A stretch of DNA of 64,000 nt from Mucilaginibacter sp. KACC 22773 (GTDB lineage Bacteria; Bacteroidota; Bacteroidia; Sphingobacteriales; Sphingobacteriaceae), in NCBI RefSeq assembly GCF_028736215.1, contig NZ_CP117883.1:2604001-2668000 (forward strand), in the 5' to 3' direction. Each line of letters begins with the position of its first letter. The first letter of the stretch is position 1. The notes below the pieces were generated by a model. It made no database searches, was not told the DNA's origin, and saw nothing but the letters and a program-made list of their open reading frames with translations. A program made the translations under genes and the position numbers. Below are positions 62,457 to 64,000 of the stretch, one piece after another.

Positions 62457-63632
62457 AGCGTCAATTTCCAGCTCAACCCTAAACATTGCGGCTTCCTGGC
62501 TAATGTTTAGCCTGTGCCTGCCCGGGTAAATATGTTGTAACCGCTGCCTTGTATTGGTAATGCCGATGCCCTTGCGGCTGCTCGCAGGGCGGTTATCAAA
62601 TATGGTATTCTCGCAGGTGAACAATATTTTATCCTCGGTTACTTTTATATTTATGCTGATTACCGAAGCTTCGTGCTTGCTTACGCCGTATTTAAACACG
62701 TTTTCAATGAAGGTCATCAATACCAATGGCGGTACTTTTTTTTGTGCCATATCGCCGTAAAAGTTAAAATCCAACTTGGTTTTTTTTCCTAAGCGCAGCT
62801 TTTGCAAATCAATGTAATCGTTAATACAATCTATCTCGCTTTGCAGCAATACAAAATCTTCGGTCACCTCATCTGTTACATAGCGCATTATGTTGGATAG
62901 TTTCATGATGCTTTCTGAGGTATGTTCACTATCCGTTACCGATAAGGCATAGATATTATTGAGCGTATTGAACAAAAAATGGGGATTGATTTGCGCCTTG
63001 AGGAAAGATAGCTCGGCATGGGTTTTCTCGGCTTCGGCCCTGATCACCATCTGCTCTGTAAGCTGCCATTTTTGTACCGTACTCATAGCTATGCCCAAAC
63101 CTATTACAATGATAAAAATGAACAGGCCTACCATATCTATATTGCCCGATTGATGGATTAAAATAATTTGGTTGGATGGTTTTTTCAGGCTTGGGTCTTG
63201 CATCCGTAAATCCTCATGAGGCAGTGGCCCGAACGGCAGATTTTTTGGGTTGACGGTGCCGCTGTCGGCGCCCGGTATCAGTTGTGGTCCGATAGGGGCC
63301 GCAGTGCTTTGTTTTTCTTTAACTAAGTTATGTAAAAGCAGGTTATCAAACGGTTGCAAAAAGTATACGCAGCCCGATAGTAGTAAAACGATAAGCCCGT
63401 AAACCACATATTTTTTATGGAAGACAAACCGTGGCACCAGGTACCAGGCATTAAAGTAAAACATGAAAATATAGGTAAGACAAAACAACCAATAATAAGG
63501 CGATAGAATAACGTTATATGTGCTGCTGCTGCTTTGCTGCGTACGGTTCATGAATAACAACGGGAAGCCAAAAAATACCAGCCAACCGGCTGCATGAATG
63601 AATATATTAGTGGCTTTTTTAGAAACGATCAT
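62454..63632 (-). CDS. LytS-type sensor histidine kinase
   Basis: A 392-residue inner-membrane kinase of the HPK7/8 type. Four hydrophobic segments lie at about 13-29, 46-64, 76-92 and 168-187, with a periplasmic loop rich in Pro and Gly (about 105-160). The phosphoacceptor is His218 in AQINPHFLFNTLNN, followed by the N box (TFIENVFKYG) and a degenerate glycine box (RKGIGITNTRQRL) near 366. It should phosphorylate the LytTR regulator encoded next. The stimulus is unknown. Confidence 0.92.
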   Translation of the reverse strand: MIVSKKATNIFIHAAGWLVFFGFPLLFMNRTQQSSSSTYNVILSPYYWLFCLTYIFMFYFNAWYLVPRFVFHKKYVVYGLIVLLLSGCVYFLQPFDNLLLHNLVKEKQSTAAPIGPQLIPGADSGTVNPKNLPFGPLPHEDLRMQDPSLKKPSNQIILIHQSGNIDMVGLFIFIIVIGLGIAMSTVQKWQLTEQMVIRAEAEKTHAELSFLKAQINPHFLFNTLNNIYALSVTDSEHTSESIMKLSNIMRYVTDEVTEDFVLLQSEIDCINDYIDLQKLRLGKKTKLDFNFYGDMAQKKVPPLVLMTFIENVFKYGVSKHEASVISINIKVTEDKILFTCENTIFDNRPASSRKGIGITNTRQRLQHIYPGRHRLNISQEAAMFRVELEIDA

Positions 63633-64000
63633 CTGGTTAAAAAATTTATTAAATATAGCAGCCGTTGCAATGCCAATTACCGACCATGTTAAAATAGTTA
63701 AACTCAGTTGATCATTTGTTTTTCATCTGGGTGGTTCTGCGGGGTTAAATAAGCGCCCCGGAATTAACCGCGGGGCGCTTGCAACCTTATGAAAAAAAAC
63801 AGAACACAATAGCCGGGAGATGTCCCGATATCCCGGTTACTGGTTCAAAGGTGATAAATGGCAGGGCAAGGGGCAACCGTTTATCGGTGAACCGTGGTTT
63901 TGTATAGATGAATGATTAAAAAAGGCGCTAACGAAATAGAAAAGGCTTATATAAACACAAGCGGGGGAGAAGCCCTTAAAGAAATATATTACTCTTTAAG
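63633..64000. other. Terminal 368 bases without a recognised gene
   Basis: No coding frame with convincing composition or RNA gene was found. The stretch contains a GC-rich hairpin (63751-63780), then an AT-rich part, and ends in a perfect 8-bp inverted repeat (CTTAAAGA at 63975-63982 with TCTTTAAG at 63993-64000) that may be cut by the window edge. The kinase promoter should lie just after 63632. Confidence 0.5.
63751..63780. other. GC-rich perfect 10-bp hairpin
   Basis: AAGCGCCCCG and CGGGGCGCTT are perfect inverted copies around a 10-base loop. No T-run of note follows on either strand, so it is not a clean intrinsic terminator. It could end transcription of a gene beyond the window edge. 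Confidence 0.5.

Noticed and set aside
1..64000. tRNA, rRNA, insertion sequences or prophage
   Set aside because: No cloverleaf with CCA context, rRNA motif, transposase or integrase signature was recognised; small RNAs could still be missed by eye.
63975..64000. Attachment or insertion-element end at the window edge
   Set aside because: Only an 8-bp AT-rich inverted repeat is visible and the flanking sequence is cut, so it cannot be supported.

Overview
The window looks like chromosomal DNA of a Sphingobacteriaceae-type Bacteroidota, most like Mucilaginibacter or Pedobacter. The grounds are a SusC/SusD pair preceded by a FecR anti-sigma factor and an ECF sigma factor, VCBS/ASPIC proteins, many family-level glycoside hydrolases with Sec or lipoprotein signals, A-rich start regions without strong Shine-Dalgarno sites, and promoter-like TAnnTTTG boxes. 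This is inference from gene content, not from a marker gene. No rRNA, tRNA, CRISPR array or insertion sequence was seen.

Region 1 (1-4030, minus strand) is a sulfite/nitrite reduction and siroheme operon. A four-cysteine Rrf2 regulator is followed by a leader containing a 23-codon ORF with tandem Cys codons and an intrinsic terminator, then a HEPN-tailed siroheme reductase, CobA and a truncated CysG/Met8-type dehydrogenase. The leader looks like a cysteine-sensing attenuator.

Region 2 (4280-20910) is mostly housekeeping and stress metabolism: SelW-like and MOSC proteins, a GMC oxidoreductase, an overlapping trio (free-Met-sulfoxide reductase, alpha/beta hydrolase, 3-methyladenine glycosylase), kynureninase, bestrophin, an HDAC-like deacetylase, MATE, Schlafen-type regulator, GNAT, DUF4442, an SDR, a CocE-type hydrolase, a VOC protein and a proline-iminopeptidase-like lipoprotein.

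Region 3 (21087-51872) is a large glycan-utilisation locus. It holds GH92, a NagB-like protein, GH20, a LacI regulator, DUF3472, GH109, a DUF6067-type glycosidase, GH3, a vanadium-haloperoxidase-like protein coupled to a giant VCBS protein, SusD, SusC, FecR, an ECF sigma factor, GH29 and GH2. The activities expected (mannose, GlcNAc, GalNAc, fucose, beta-glucosaminide or mannoside release) fit an amino-sugar-rich glycoprotein or fungal/host glycan. A plus-strand promoter, two hairpins and a terminator lie antisense to the susC leader and suggest a cis-antisense RNA.

Region 4 (52047-60975, minus strand) is the most unusual part. A translationally coupled operon encodes a PqqD-like protein, an ATP-grasp ligase, a fold-III PLP decarboxylase, a urea-transporter/M23-peptidase fusion, a TPR-plus-beta-barrel outer membrane protein and a TPR protein. 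It is followed by a lipoprotein that resembles bilobal pepsin-type aspartic proteases and by a PepSY-like lipoprotein. I know of no described system with this composition.

Region 5 (61117-63632) holds a single-domain response regulator and a LytTR response regulator with its LytS-type histidine kinase; the final 368 bases contain hairpins but no gene I can support.
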